This document shows, piece after piece, positions 27,179-34,890 of a stretch of DNA of 47,888 nucleotides. A model generated the notes under the pieces. It saw only the letters and a program-made list of their open reading frames with translations, was not told the DNA's origin and searched no databases. The position numbers and the translations under genes are program-made. This DNA comes from Pseudomonadota bacterium (GTDB lineage Bacteria > Pseudomonadota > Gammaproteobacteria > Burkholderiales > JAJZUU01): positions 1-47,888 of the forward strand of contig JAJZUU010000016.1 in NCBI GenBank assembly GCA_021848325.1, in the 5' to 3' direction. Position 1 is the first letter of the stretch; the number at the start of each line of letters is the position of its first letter.

Positions 27179-27670
27179 TCAGTCATAATTGATGCGTCGG
27201 GACAGTCCTTCCGGCAGCCATGGCTTCAGGTTCATGGCCAGGGCCTCCAGGGGCGCGCTGAACATCGCGTTGCGCCAATACCTTTGGCGCGGCACCGAGG
27301 TCAGGCCGGCCAGCAGCACCAGCACCATGACGATCAGGCCCCCCCGTGCCAAGCCGAACAAGGCACCCAAACCCCGATCAAGCAAACCGAGCCCGATGGT
27401 CTTCACCAGTTCCGACAAGGCGATGGTAAGCAGACTCATCAACAGCAGCGCCACCAGGAACAGGATCACGAACGCCGCCAGCAGGCGCAGCGACTCGTCG
27501 GGAATCCCATTGGGCAGCAGGGGCGCCAGTTGCACCGTGTAGATGTTGGCCACCCAGAACGCCACCACCCAGGACAGCAGCGCCAATACCTCCCTGACCG
27601 CGCCGCGCATCACGCTGAGCAATACGGAGAAGCCCACAATCAGTAGAGCGGCGTAGTCGAAAACCGTCAT
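27179..27670 (-). CDS. cvpA: CvpA family membrane protein
   Basis: A 163-residue inner-membrane protein with four hydrophobic segments (from DYAALLIVGFSVLLSV to GLIVMVLVLLAGLTSV). CvpA is needed for colicin V production in E. coli and affects envelope stress resistance; the biochemical role is unclear. The conserved GAVREVLALLSWVVAFW and LLDRGLGALFGLARG fit the family. It sits directly upstream of purF (117-bp gap), as in most proteobacteria, and downstream of the SPOR gene (79-bp gap). Confidence 0.92.
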   Translation of the reverse strand: MTVFDYAALLIVGFSVLLSVMRGAVREVLALLSWVVAFWVANIYTVQLAPLLPNGIPDESLRLLAAFVILFLVALLLMSLLTIALSELVKTIGLGLLDRGLGALFGLARGGLIVMVLVLLAGLTSVPRQRYWRNAMFSAPLEALAMNLKPWLPEGLSRRINYD

Positions 27671-27749
27671 CGGCGCGAAGAATCAGACAACAAAAAGCCA
27701 GCCCGGACGGGGAACCGCGCTACCCATCCACCCGTGCGCGCAGCCATTG

Positions 27750-28448
27750 CTACCCCTTTCCGGCAGCCTTGCGCCCCTTATCCTGCACCATCTTGGGCAC
27801 CACCTCGCCGCCCTTGATGCCCAGGGCCTGGAGGTGGGCCTTCGCCTTCTCGGCCTCCTCCTTCGTGCCATACGGTCCGGCACGGACCCGGGTCTTGTCG
27901 CCGGACGGGGTCTTCAAGACCTCGATGTAACCCTTGACCTTGTGGGCGGAGAGCTTGGCCAGCAGTTGTTTGGCGTTGGCCGGGTTGGAAAAGGCGCCCA
28001 ACTGGACCACGAACATCTCCATTTGGCGCGGCTCCTGCTCCTTGGCCGCCGGCGCCGGTTTGGCGGGAGCGGCGTGGGTCTCCGGTTTCTTGGGCGCCGC
28101 CGTGGTGGCCGCTTCGGCGGCCGGCGCGGCGACCGGCTTTGGCGCCACCGCTGCCGCCGGCGGCTGCGCCGGCACCGCCGCCACGTCGGCGGCGTGAGGC
28201 TCGGACTGCTGAGCCGGTGCCGCGGCCGCCGGCGGCGCAGCGCCATCTTTTCCGGGCAGGGGGGCGAAATCGTTGGCGCTACGCTCGGGAATGCGGATAT
28301 CGATATCCTGGCTGACCGGCTTGGGCTCCCGGTCCAGCACCATGGGCAGGAACACCACCGCCAGCAGCACCAGGGCAACGGCCCCCACGAGACGGCGCCG
28401 TGCGCGCTTTCTCAGATGGATCTCTTCATCAGCAATGGATTTGGCCAT
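27750..28448 (-). CDS. SPOR-domain membrane protein, DedD-like
   Basis: A 232-residue bitopic protein. A basic cytoplasmic start (HLRKRARRRLVG) is followed by a membrane segment (AVALVLLAVVFLPMVL, ~21-38), a long Ala/Pro-rich periplasmic linker (~65-145) and a C-terminal SPOR domain (MFVVQLGAFSNPANAKQLLAKL to VRAGPYGTKEEAEKAKAHLQAL). SPOR domains bind denuded septal glycan, so a division-related role like DedD is expected. The place between folC and cvpA is where dedD lies in E. coli and Pseudomonas. ATG at 28448 is eight bases after the folC stop. Confidence 0.9.
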   Translation of the reverse strand: MAKSIADEEIHLRKRARRRLVGAVALVLLAVVFLPMVLDREPKPVSQDIDIRIPERSANDFAPLPGKDGAAPPAAAAPAQQSEPHAADVAAVPAQPPAAAVAPKPVAAPAAEAATTAAPKKPETHAAPAKPAPAAKEQEPRQMEMFVVQLGAFSNPANAKQLLAKLSAHKVKGYIEVLKTPSGDKTRVRAGPYGTKEEAEKAKAHLQALGIKGGEVVPKMVQDKGRKAAGKG

Positions 28449-28456
28449 CCCCGTCC

Positions 28457-29740
28457 CTAGACTGCCTGGCTCTGTCCTTCACCCCCGCAGGGTTGACGCA
28501 ATACCGCTGCGACCGTGTAGAAGGAACCGAAAACGATAATTCTATCATTTTCCTTCGCCAGGATACAGGCACGGCGGTAAGCGTCGTCGACACTGGGGAA
28601 CAATTCCGCCCCCTCCCCCGCGCCCTGTGCCCGCAGCGTCTGCAGCAACTCCCCTGCCTTGGCGCCGCGGGGCTCCCGGATATCGGCCAGCAGCCAGCGG
28701 CCGATATGTCTCTTGGTGGCTTGCACCACCCCCGCGACGTCCTTGTCCGCCAGCATGGCGAATACCGCAATGGTGTCACCGCTGCAGGGCATGGCCGCCA
28801 GGTTGGAGGCCAGGGCCGCCGCGGCATGGGGGTTGTGGGCCACATCCAGGACCACGCTGGGAGTGCCGGGCAGGACCTGGAAGCGACCGGCCGGCAGGGC
28901 GTCGAGCAGGCCGCGCCGGACGTCGGCCGCCGTCACCGGAAGGCGCTCCCTAAGCTCGTCCAGGGCGGCCAGGCAGGCGGCCCCGTTATTGAGCTGGAAG
29001 GCGCCGCGCAACGCCGGGTACGGCAAGCCGTAACGGCTGCCCCTGGGCCCGCGGTAGCGCCACTGCGCGGCCTCGGCCTCCGGACCGAAATCCCGGCCGA
29101 TGCGGTACAGGCGGGCCCCCACTTCCTGCGCGTAGCTTTCGACCGTCGCCGGTACCTCGGGTTCGGCGCAGATCGCCGGCCTGGCGCAACGGAATATGCC
29201 CGCCTTCTCGCGGCCGATGGCCTCCCGGGTGGAGCCCAGATAGTCCACATGATCCAGGTCGATGCTGGTGATCACGGCGCAATCGGCGTCAAACGCATTG
29301 ACCGCGTCCAAACGCCCGCCAAGTCCCACCTCGAGCACTGCCGCCTGCACCCCCGCGTGGATGAAGTGCCACAATGCGGCCAGGGTACCGAACTCGAAAT
29401 AGGTCAGCGGGACATCTCCCCGCGCCTGCTCGACCGCCGCAAATGCGCGGCACAGAGCCGGATCCTGCGCTTCGCACCGATTCACCCTGACCCGTTCGTT
29501 GTAGCGCAGCAGATGGGGAGAGGTGTAGCACCCCACGGTATAGCCGGCCGCCGCCAGGACCGCCTCCAGCATGGCGCAGGTGGAGCCCTTGCCGTTGGTA
29601 CCGGCCACGGTGATGATGGGAAAGGTCGGAGCCAGGCCCATGCGGTCCCGCACCCGGGCTACCCGCTCCAGCCCCAGGTCGATGGCGCTGGGATGCAGTC
29701 CTTCGATCCGGGCGAGCCATTGGGCTAAGGTGTTTGGCAT
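28457..29740 (-). CDS. folC: Folylpolyglutamate / dihydrofolate synthase
   Basis: A 427-residue Mur-ligase-type enzyme that adds glutamate to dihydropteroate and to folates. The P-loop is VAGTNGKGSTCAMLEAVL; YTSPHLLRYNERVRVN, FEFGTLAALWHF, VLEVGLGGRLDAVNAF and VITSIDLDHVDYLG are family hallmarks, and VLDVAHNPHAAAAL marks the C-terminal domain. Length is normal. ATG at 29740, 46 bp after accD. The genes accD-folC-SPOR-cvpA-purF follow the well-known proteobacterial order and are probably one operon. Confidence 0.96.
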   Translation of the reverse strand: MPNTLAQWLARIEGLHPSAIDLGLERVARVRDRMGLAPTFPIITVAGTNGKGSTCAMLEAVLAAAGYTVGCYTSPHLLRYNERVRVNRCEAQDPALCRAFAAVEQARGDVPLTYFEFGTLAALWHFIHAGVQAAVLEVGLGGRLDAVNAFDADCAVITSIDLDHVDYLGSTREAIGREKAGIFRCARPAICAEPEVPATVESYAQEVGARLYRIGRDFGPEAEAAQWRYRGPRGSRYGLPYPALRGAFQLNNGAACLAALDELRERLPVTAADVRRGLLDALPAGRFQVLPGTPSVVLDVAHNPHAAAALASNLAAMPCSGDTIAVFAMLADKDVAGVVQATKRHIGRWLLADIREPRGAKAGELLQTLRAQGAGEGAELFPSVDDAYRRACILAKENDRIIVFGSFYTVAAVLRQPCGGEGQSQAV

Positions 29741-29786
29741 GGGTCTAGCAACAGGGACGTCGCGACAGCCGGCGGCGGAGCCGCGC

Positions 29787-30656
29787 TCAACCCGCCGGCG
29801 GCAAGCGCAGCATCAGGGTCAGCAGGTTGGTCAGGCGGCCGCGCAATTCGCGCCGGTCCACGATCATATCGATGGCGCCGTGTTCCAGCAGGAATTCCGC
29901 ACGCTGGAAGCCCTCCGGCAGGGTTTCGCGCACGGTCTGCTCGATCACCCTGGGGCCGGCGAAGCCGATCAACGCCCCCGGCTCGGCGATAATGGCGTCT
30001 CCCAGCATGGCGAAACTGGCCGACACTCCGCCCATGGTAGGATCGGTCAGGACCGATATGAACGGCAGCCGGGCCTCGGCCAGCCGGGTCAGCGCCGCGC
30101 TGGTCTTGGCCATCTGCATCAGGGAAAACAGCCCCTCCTGCATGCGCGCCCCGCCACTGGCGGAAAAACACACAAACGGCAGATGGTGCTCGATGCAGGC
30201 GTGGACCCCCCGCACGAAGCGCTCCCCCACCACCGAGCCCATGGACCCACCCATGAACTTGAATTCGAAGACCGCCGCCACCAGAGGCACGGTCTCGACG
30301 CTCCCCTGCATGACCACCAGGGCGTCGTTCTCGTCGGTGCTCATCTGCGCGTCCGCAAGGCGGTCGATGTAGCGCTTGCTGTCCTTGAACTTGAGGATGT
30401 CCACCGGCAGCACTTCGTCCCCGATCTCGTGGCGGCCTTCCCCGTCCAGCAGCATGTCCAGCCGCGCCCGCGCCGAAATGCGGTTATGGTGGCCGCACTT
30501 GGGGCACACCTCCATGTTTTTTTCCAGGTCCGCGCGGTACAGCACCGCCTCGCAGGTGGGGCACTTGCTCCACAGGCCCTCCGGAACCACCTTCTTGCTA
30601 TTGCCGCTGACCTTGCGCTGAATCTTGGGGGGCAATAGCTTCTGAAACCAGCTCAT
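29787..30656 (-). CDS. accD: Acetyl-CoA carboxylase carboxyltransferase subunit beta
   Basis: A 289-residue subunit that, with AccA, transfers carboxyl from biotin to acetyl-CoA in the first step of fatty acid synthesis. The N-terminal zinc ribbon has Cys32, Cys35, Cys51 and Cys54 (CPTC and CPKC). The crotonase-type core includes [38 protein letters not shown] and [18 protein letters not shown] at 30656 has GAGGA about nine bases upstream, directly next to the 50-bp palindrome at 30670-30719. The palindrome separates it from trpA, so its expression may be partly independent of trp. Confidence 0.97.
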   Translation of the reverse strand: MSWFQKLLPPKIQRKVSGNSKKVVPEGLWSKCPTCEAVLYRADLEKNMEVCPKCGHHNRISARARLDMLLDGEGRHEIGDEVLPVDILKFKDSKRYIDRLADAQMSTDENDALVVMQGSVETVPLVAAVFEFKFMGGSMGSVVGERFVRGVHACIEHHLPFVCFSASGGARMQEGLFSLMQMAKTSAALTRLAEARLPFISVLTDPTMGGVSASFAMLGDAIIAEPGALIGFAGPRVIEQTVRETLPEGFQRAEFLLEHGAIDMIVDRRELRGRLTNLLTLMLRLPPAG

Positions 30657-30669
30657 GTCCTGTCCTCAG

Positions 30670-30719
30670 GGGCTCGTTAATGAATAACTTGGACGTCCAA
30701 GTTATTCATTAACGAGCCC
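30670..30719. repeat. Perfect 50-bp palindrome between trpA and accD
   Basis: Two 25-base arms are fully complementary about the centre 30694/30695 (GGAC|GTCC). I checked all 25 pairs. Each arm aligns without gaps to the terminal repeat of the element at 47517-47746 with 19 of 25 identities, including the shared core AATAACTTGGAC in the same outside-to-inside order. In RNA it would form a long hairpin ending about five bases before the accD ribosome binding site. It has no T-run and is not a standard terminator. Confidence 0.95.
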
Positions 30720-30749
30720 TTAACGTTGTGCGCCGACGAAAGGGACGGC

Positions 30750-31550
30750 CTACTCGCCGTCCATGGCCTCGCGGATGCCTTTCACCAGGGTGGAGAGGTT
30801 CTCCAGCAGCTTGTCCCGGGGAGAGGTCTCGATTTCCTGCACCACGCGGCTGCCGATCACCACGGCGTCGGCGATGCCCGCGATGGCCTTCGCCGTGGCC
30901 GCGTCGCGGATGCCGAACCCCACTCCCACCGGCAATCCGCAACTGGTGCGGATACGCGGTATCTTTTGCGCCACCTCGGCCAGATCGAGGTGGGCGGCAC
31001 CGGTGACCCCTTTCAGCGACACATAGTAGATGAAACCCCGCGCCAACTCGGCCACCTGCCGGAAACGCGCCTCCGGGGTGGTGGGGGACAGCAGGAAAAT
31101 CGGATCCAGGCCGTGCCGCTGGAGTATCTCGACGAATTGCCCGCTCTCCTCCGGCGGGTAGTCCACCACCAGCACGCCGTCCACGCCGCAGGCCTCGGCC
31201 TGCGCCGCGAATGGCTCATAGCCCATGTGCTCGATGGGGTTGGCGTAGCCCATCAGCACCACCGGCGTGGTTTGATCGGTATTGCGGAACTCGGCGACCC
31301 GTCCCAGTACCGTCCCCAGGCCCACGCCGTGCTTCAGGGCGCGTTCGCTGGCACGCTGGATGGTGGGGCCGTCGGCCATGGGATCGGAAAACGGCACCCC
31401 GAGCTCCAGGATGTCCGCCCCCGCGGCCGCCAGGGCGTGCATAATGGGAACGGTGAGGGCGGGTTCCGGGTCGCCGGCGGTAACGAACGGCACCAGGGCC
31501 TTGCGCCCTTGCTTGCGCAGCCGGTTAAAAGCGCTTTCTATGCGAGACAT
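30750..31550 (-). CDS. trpA: Tryptophan synthase alpha chain
   Basis: A 266-residue TIM-barrel subunit that cleaves indole-3-glycerol phosphate to indole and glyceraldehyde 3-phosphate. The catalytic Glu49 ([11 protein letters not shown]) and Asp60 ([10 protein letters not shown]) are at the standard positions; [10 protein letters not shown] and [14 protein letters not shown] are also typical. The open frame extends to 31730, but the added part is a shadow of the trpB end; ATG at 31550 ([12 protein letters not shown]) is the family start. It follows trpB by 52 bp and precedes the palindrome and accD. Indole is channelled to TrpB. Confidence 0.97.
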   Translation of the reverse strand: MSRIESAFNRLRKQGRKALVPFVTAGDPEPALTVPIMHALAAAGADILELGVPFSDPMADGPTIQRASERALKHGVGLGTVLGRVAEFRNTDQTTPVVLMGYANPIEHMGYEPFAAQAEACGVDGVLVVDYPPEESGQFVEILQRHGLDPIFLLSPTTPEARFRQVAELARGFIYYVSLKGVTGAAHLDLAEVAQKIPRIRTSCGLPVGVGFGIRDAATAKAIAGIADAVVIGSRVVQEIETSPRDKLLENLSTLVKGIREAMDGE

Positions 31551-31602
31551 GTAATTCCATTCCGACAAAGGCCGCGGCGGCGGGGCGTCCCGTTGCTCCG
31601 GC

Positions 31603-32802
31603 TCAAAACCTGATCCCGGACAATTCGGCCACGGTGGCCATGTCCTTGTCCCCGCGCCCCGACAGGTTGACCAGCAGGATCTGCTCCCGGGCCATCCCGG
31701 GGGCGATCTTGGCGGCGTAGGCCAGGGCATGGCTCGACTCCAGCGCCGGCATGATGCCCTCGAAGCGGCACAGGTCGTGGAACGCCTGCAGCGCCTCGCC
31801 GTCGGTCACCGCCACGTATTCGGCGCGGCCGCTGTCCTTCAGCCAGGCGTGTTCCGGACCCACCCCGGGATAGTCCAGCCCGGCGGAGATCGAATGGGTC
31901 TCCTGGATCTGTCCGTTCTCGTCCTGCATCAGATAGGTACGGTTTCCGTGCAGTACCCCCGGGCTGCCTGCGGAAAGAGGCGCCGCGTGCTTGCCCGTGT
32001 CCAGCCCCAGGCCCGCCGCCTCCACTCCGACCAGGCGCACCGAGGGGTCGTCCACATAGGGATAGAACAACCCGATCGCATTGGAGCCGCCCCCCACGCA
32101 GGCAATCAGCGCGTCGGGCTGGCGCCCGGCGAGTTCCTGCATCTGGACCTTGGCCTCCTGCCCGATGACCACCTGGAAGTCCCGCACCATCATGGGATAG
32201 GGATGCGGTCCCGCCGCCGTGCCGATGATATAAAAGGTGTTTTCCACGTTGGTCACCCAGTCGCGCATGGCCTCGTTGAGGGCGTCCTTGAGGGTCTTGG
32301 AGCCGCTTTCCACCGGCACCACGCTCGCCCCCAGCAACTTCATGCGATACACGTTGCTGGCCTGGCGCCTGACGTCCTCCGAGCCCATATACACCACGCA
32401 CTCCAGGCCGTAGCGCGCGGCGACCGTGGCCGACGCCACCCCGTGCTGCCCGGCCCCGGTCTCCGCGATCACCCGCGGCTTGCCCATGCGCCTGGCCAGC
32501 AGCGCCTGGCCCACGGTGTTGTTGATCTTGTGGGCGCCGGTATGATTGAGGTCCTCCCGCTTGAGGAAGATCTGCGCGCCGCCGAGCTGCTGCGACCAGC
32601 GCCTGGCATGGTAGATGGGGCTGGGGCGCCCCACGTAGTGCTTGAGCTCGTGAGCGAGTTCCGCCTGGAAATCCGGGTCGTCGCGGCATTGCTCGTAGCG
32701 GCCGCGCAACTCGTCCAGGGCGCTCATCAGGGTCTCCGCCACGAATATGCCGCCGTAGCGGCCGAAATGGCCGTGCCGGTCCGGTAGATCATACATCTGC
32801 AT
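31603..32802 (-). CDS. trpB: Tryptophan synthase beta chain
   Basis: A 399-residue PLP enzyme joining indole and serine. The PLP Lys92 lies in [29 protein letters not shown] at the start, [16 protein letters not shown] and [14 protein letters not shown] are family signatures. The frame is open to 32841, but ATG at 32802 has AAGGAG six bases upstream and starts the conserved [14 protein letters not shown]. Its first 14 bases overlap the end of trpF, so the pair is coupled. Next is trpA. The trpF-trpB-trpA order without trpE/G/D/C here is the split arrangement usual in beta/gammaproteobacteria. Confidence 0.97.
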   Translation of the reverse strand: MQMYDLPDRHGHFGRYGGIFVAETLMSALDELRGRYEQCRDDPDFQAELAHELKHYVGRPSPIYHARRWSQQLGGAQIFLKREDLNHTGAHKINNTVGQALLARRMGKPRVIAETGAGQHGVASATVAARYGLECVVYMGSEDVRRQASNVYRMKLLGASVVPVESGSKTLKDALNEAMRDWVTNVENTFYIIGTAAGPHPYPMMVRDFQVVIGQEAKVQMQELAGRQPDALIACVGGGSNAIGLFYPYVDDPSVRLVGVEAAGLGLDTGKHAAPLSAGSPGVLHGNRTYLMQDENGQIQETHSISAGLDYPGVGPEHAWLKDSGRAEYVAVTDGEALQAFHDLCRFEGIMPALESSHALAYAAKIAPGMAREQILLVNLSGRGDKDMATVAELSGIRF

Positions 32803-33412
32803 TGCGCACTCCTTGCATGAATGCAGCAAGCTTGGCTGCATCCTTGATTCCCTTCGCCGCCTCGACGCCGCTGCTCACGTCCACCGCCCACGGCCCGACC
32901 CGTTTGATGGCGGCGGCCACGTTGCCGGGCTCGAGCCCCCCGGACAGGACCACCGGCAGCGGCAGCCCGCGCGGGATAAGGCCCCAGTCGAAGGAGCGGC
33001 CGGTGCCCCCGTGCTGCCCTTCCACGAAGGCGTCCAGCAACAGCCCCTTGGCGTCGCAATAACGGGTTGCATATTGTAGCAAATCCAGGCCCGGTTTGAC
33101 TCGCACCGCCTTGAGGTAGGGCACGCCGAAGCTGCGGCACAATTCGGGCGCCTCTTCGCCGTGGAACTGCAACAGGTCCGGGCGCACGGCCGCCAGCGCC
33201 GCCTCCACCTGCTCCCGCCGGGGGTTGACGAACAGGCCTACGGTGCTGACGAAGGGGGGCAGGGCGCGGCCGATGGCCGCCGCCTGCGGTAAGGCGACAT
33301 TGCGCGGACTTTGCGCGAAAAACACCAGGCCGATGGCGTCCGCCCCCAGGCGCGCCGCCAGCAGGCCGTCCTCGATGCGGGTGATGCCGCAGATCTTCAC
33401 TCGTGTGGGCAT
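32789..33412 (-). CDS. trpF: Phosphoribosylanthranilate isomerase
   Basis: A 207-residue TIM-barrel enzyme for the third step of tryptophan synthesis. The catalytic Cys is in [12 protein letters not shown] (residue 8), and the acid in [44 protein letters not shown] and [15 protein letters not shown] support the assignment. It is a stand-alone TrpF, not fused to TrpC. ATG at 33412; the stop overlaps the trpB start by 14 bases. It lies 37 bp downstream of truA. Confidence 0.96.
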   Translation of the reverse strand: MPTRVKICGITRIEDGLLAARLGADAIGLVFFAQSPRNVALPQAAAIGRALPPFVSTVGLFVNPRREQVEAALAAVRPDLLQFHGEEAPELCRSFGVPYLKAVRVKPGLDLLQYATRYCDAKGLLLDAFVEGQHGGTGRSFDWGLIPRGLPLPVVLSGGLEPGNVAAAIKRVGPWAVDVSSGVEAAKGIKDAAKLAAFMQGVRNADV

Positions 33413-33449
33413 AGGGTCGAGAGGGAAGGTGAGAAGTACAAATACAGGA

Positions 33450-34244
33450 TTACGCCAAAATTAGTTGCCGGGGGGTAAACTCCGGCAGGCCCCAATGCGG
33501 GTCATAGCCGATCCCAGTCAGGTACAGGCCGTCCGGGGCAAAGGTGGGCGCAGCCATGCCGCGGTCGCCCCCTTCCAGCAGCACCCCCATCCAGGAAGGC
33601 GGGTATTTTCCCTTGCCCACATACACCAGGCTGCCCACGATGTTGCGTACCATGTGGTGCAGGAAGGCGTCGGCGCAAAGCTCGAAAACGAACACGTTGC
33701 CCCGTTGGCTGACGGTGATCCGGCGCAGGTCCTTCACCGGGGACTTGGCCTGACATTGGGCGGCGCGGAAAGCGCTGAAGTCGTGCACCCCGGCCGCCAG
33801 CGCCGCTGCCGCCTGCATCGCCCCCAGGTCCAACGGGGCGTGGTGCCAGCCCGCCTTGCCCTCCAGTATCGCGGGGCGCACCGGCTGGTTGAGCAGCAGG
33901 TAGCGGTAGCAGCGTTCCCGCGCGCTGAAACGGGCATGGAACTCGTCCGGTACCGGATGGGCCCATTGGACGGCGATGGTTGGCGGCAACAAGGTGTTCA
34001 CGCCGCGCACCCAGGCCGGAACGGGGCGGTATGCCCCGGTGTCGAAGTGCACCACCTGGGCCAGGGCATGCACGCCTGCATCCGTGCGCCCGGCGCTCGC
34101 CGACCGGACAGGGTGCCCGGCCATGGCCGACAACGCCTGTTCCAGCCGGTCCTGCACGCTGCATCCGCCGGGCTGGGTCTGCCAGCCGCAAAAACGGCTC
34201 CCGTCATACTCGAGACCGAGGGCTATTCTCACTGCAACAGCCAT
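33450..34244 (-). CDS. truA: tRNA pseudouridine(38-40) synthase
   Basis: A 264-residue enzyme that forms pseudouridine in the anticodon stem at positions 38-40. The catalytic Asp55 is in SAGRTDAGVHALAQVVHF; LEYDGSRFCGWQ, FHARFSARERCYRY and DAFLHHMVRNIVGSLVYVG are family signatures. ATG at 34244 overlaps the end of the CbiQ-like gene by 16 bases; a GTG at 34232 would give the classic four-base GTGA overlap and begins exactly at RIALGLEYDG, so it is a fair alternative. Either way the two genes are coupled. It sits in the usual fimV-truA-trpF order. Confidence 0.95.
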   Translation of the reverse strand: MAVAVRIALGLEYDGSRFCGWQTQPGGCSVQDRLEQALSAMAGHPVRSASAGRTDAGVHALAQVVHFDTGAYRPVPAWVRGVNTLLPPTIAVQWAHPVPDEFHARFSARERCYRYLLLNQPVRPAILEGKAGWHHAPLDLGAMQAAAALAAGVHDFSAFRAAQCQAKSPVKDLRRITVSQRGNVFVFELCADAFLHHMVRNIVGSLVYVGKGKYPPSWMGVLLEGGDRGMAAPTFAPDGLYLTGIGYDPHWGLPEFTPRQLILA

Positions 34245-34843
34245 CCCGCCAGGGCCACCGCCGCAGCCAGCGCCAGCAGATCACCCCAGTCGAAGCGGCC
34301 GATCACCAGCGTCACCCGGGCGGGCCCCGCAGGCATCCGGCCGAGCGCTTCCTGCAGGCCCTTCCATCCCCTGCCGTTCTGCAGTTGGCTCAGCCGTTCC
34401 GCGTAGTCCAGGGTGAGCCAAGTGCGCAGGGCGATGCGGTCCACATCGAGCCCGAGCCCCCGGCCGGGTCGCAACAGCACGTACAGGCCCTGCAACAGGT
34501 CGTTTCTCGGCGTGGTGGCAAGCAGGACGGAGAGCCCGGCGAGCAGCAGGGCCAGTCGCCAGGCCTGCATGGCACCCGCCTGAAGACCCTGCCAGGTAGG
34601 GCTCCAGGCGCCCCAGGACGGGGCTACGGTGCTTCCGGGGGAGGCAAATCCGTAGATCAATATCAGCGAGAGGAACAGCCAGCGGGTGCGGCGCAACAGA
34701 CGCCGAAGGCCGCGCGCCTTGCCGAATACGGCCAGAGCCAGCACCCCGGCGCTCGCCCCGGCCAGGGCGAAGGCACCAAGAAACTGGATGGACACCGCCA
34801 GGATAACCCACAGCAGTACCTTGGTCGCGCTATGAAGTCCCAT
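34229..34843 (-). CDS. CbiQ/EcfT-like transmembrane protein
   Basis: A 204-residue hydrophobic protein with about five membrane segments (LLWVILAVSIQFLGAFALAG; ALAVFG; WLFLSLILIYGFA; LALLLAGLSVLLAT; LLALAAAVALAGWLL). A cytoplasmic stretch (RNDLLQGLYVLLRPGRGLGLDVDRIALRTWLT, here in parts) resembles the coupling helices of EcfT/CbiQ, the transmembrane coupling subunit of energy-coupling-factor vitamin and metal transporters. No ATPase (EcfA) or substrate subunit is nearby, so this is an orphan. Homologous small membrane proteins at this location between fimV and truA are, to my knowledge, seen in betaproteobacteria. The overlap with truA suggests coupled translation. Function uncertain. Confidence 0.7.
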   Translation of the reverse strand: MGLHSATKVLLWVILAVSIQFLGAFALAGASAGVLALAVFGKARGLRRLLRRTRWLFLSLILIYGFASPGSTVAPSWGAWSPTWQGLQAGAMQAWRLALLLAGLSVLLATTPRNDLLQGLYVLLRPGRGLGLDVDRIALRTWLTLDYAERLSQLQNGRGWKGLQEALGRMPAGPARVTLVIGRFDWGDLLALAAAVALAGWLLQ

Positions 34844-34890
34844 CCGTCAGGAAACACTCCCGGGCCCCGGGCTCCCCCTCGGCACCCCGA

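Noticed and set aside
31551-31730. N-terminal extension of trpA
   Set aside because: It overlaps the trpB end, is Pro/Trp-rich, and the family start MSRIESAF has normal length and catalytic numbering.
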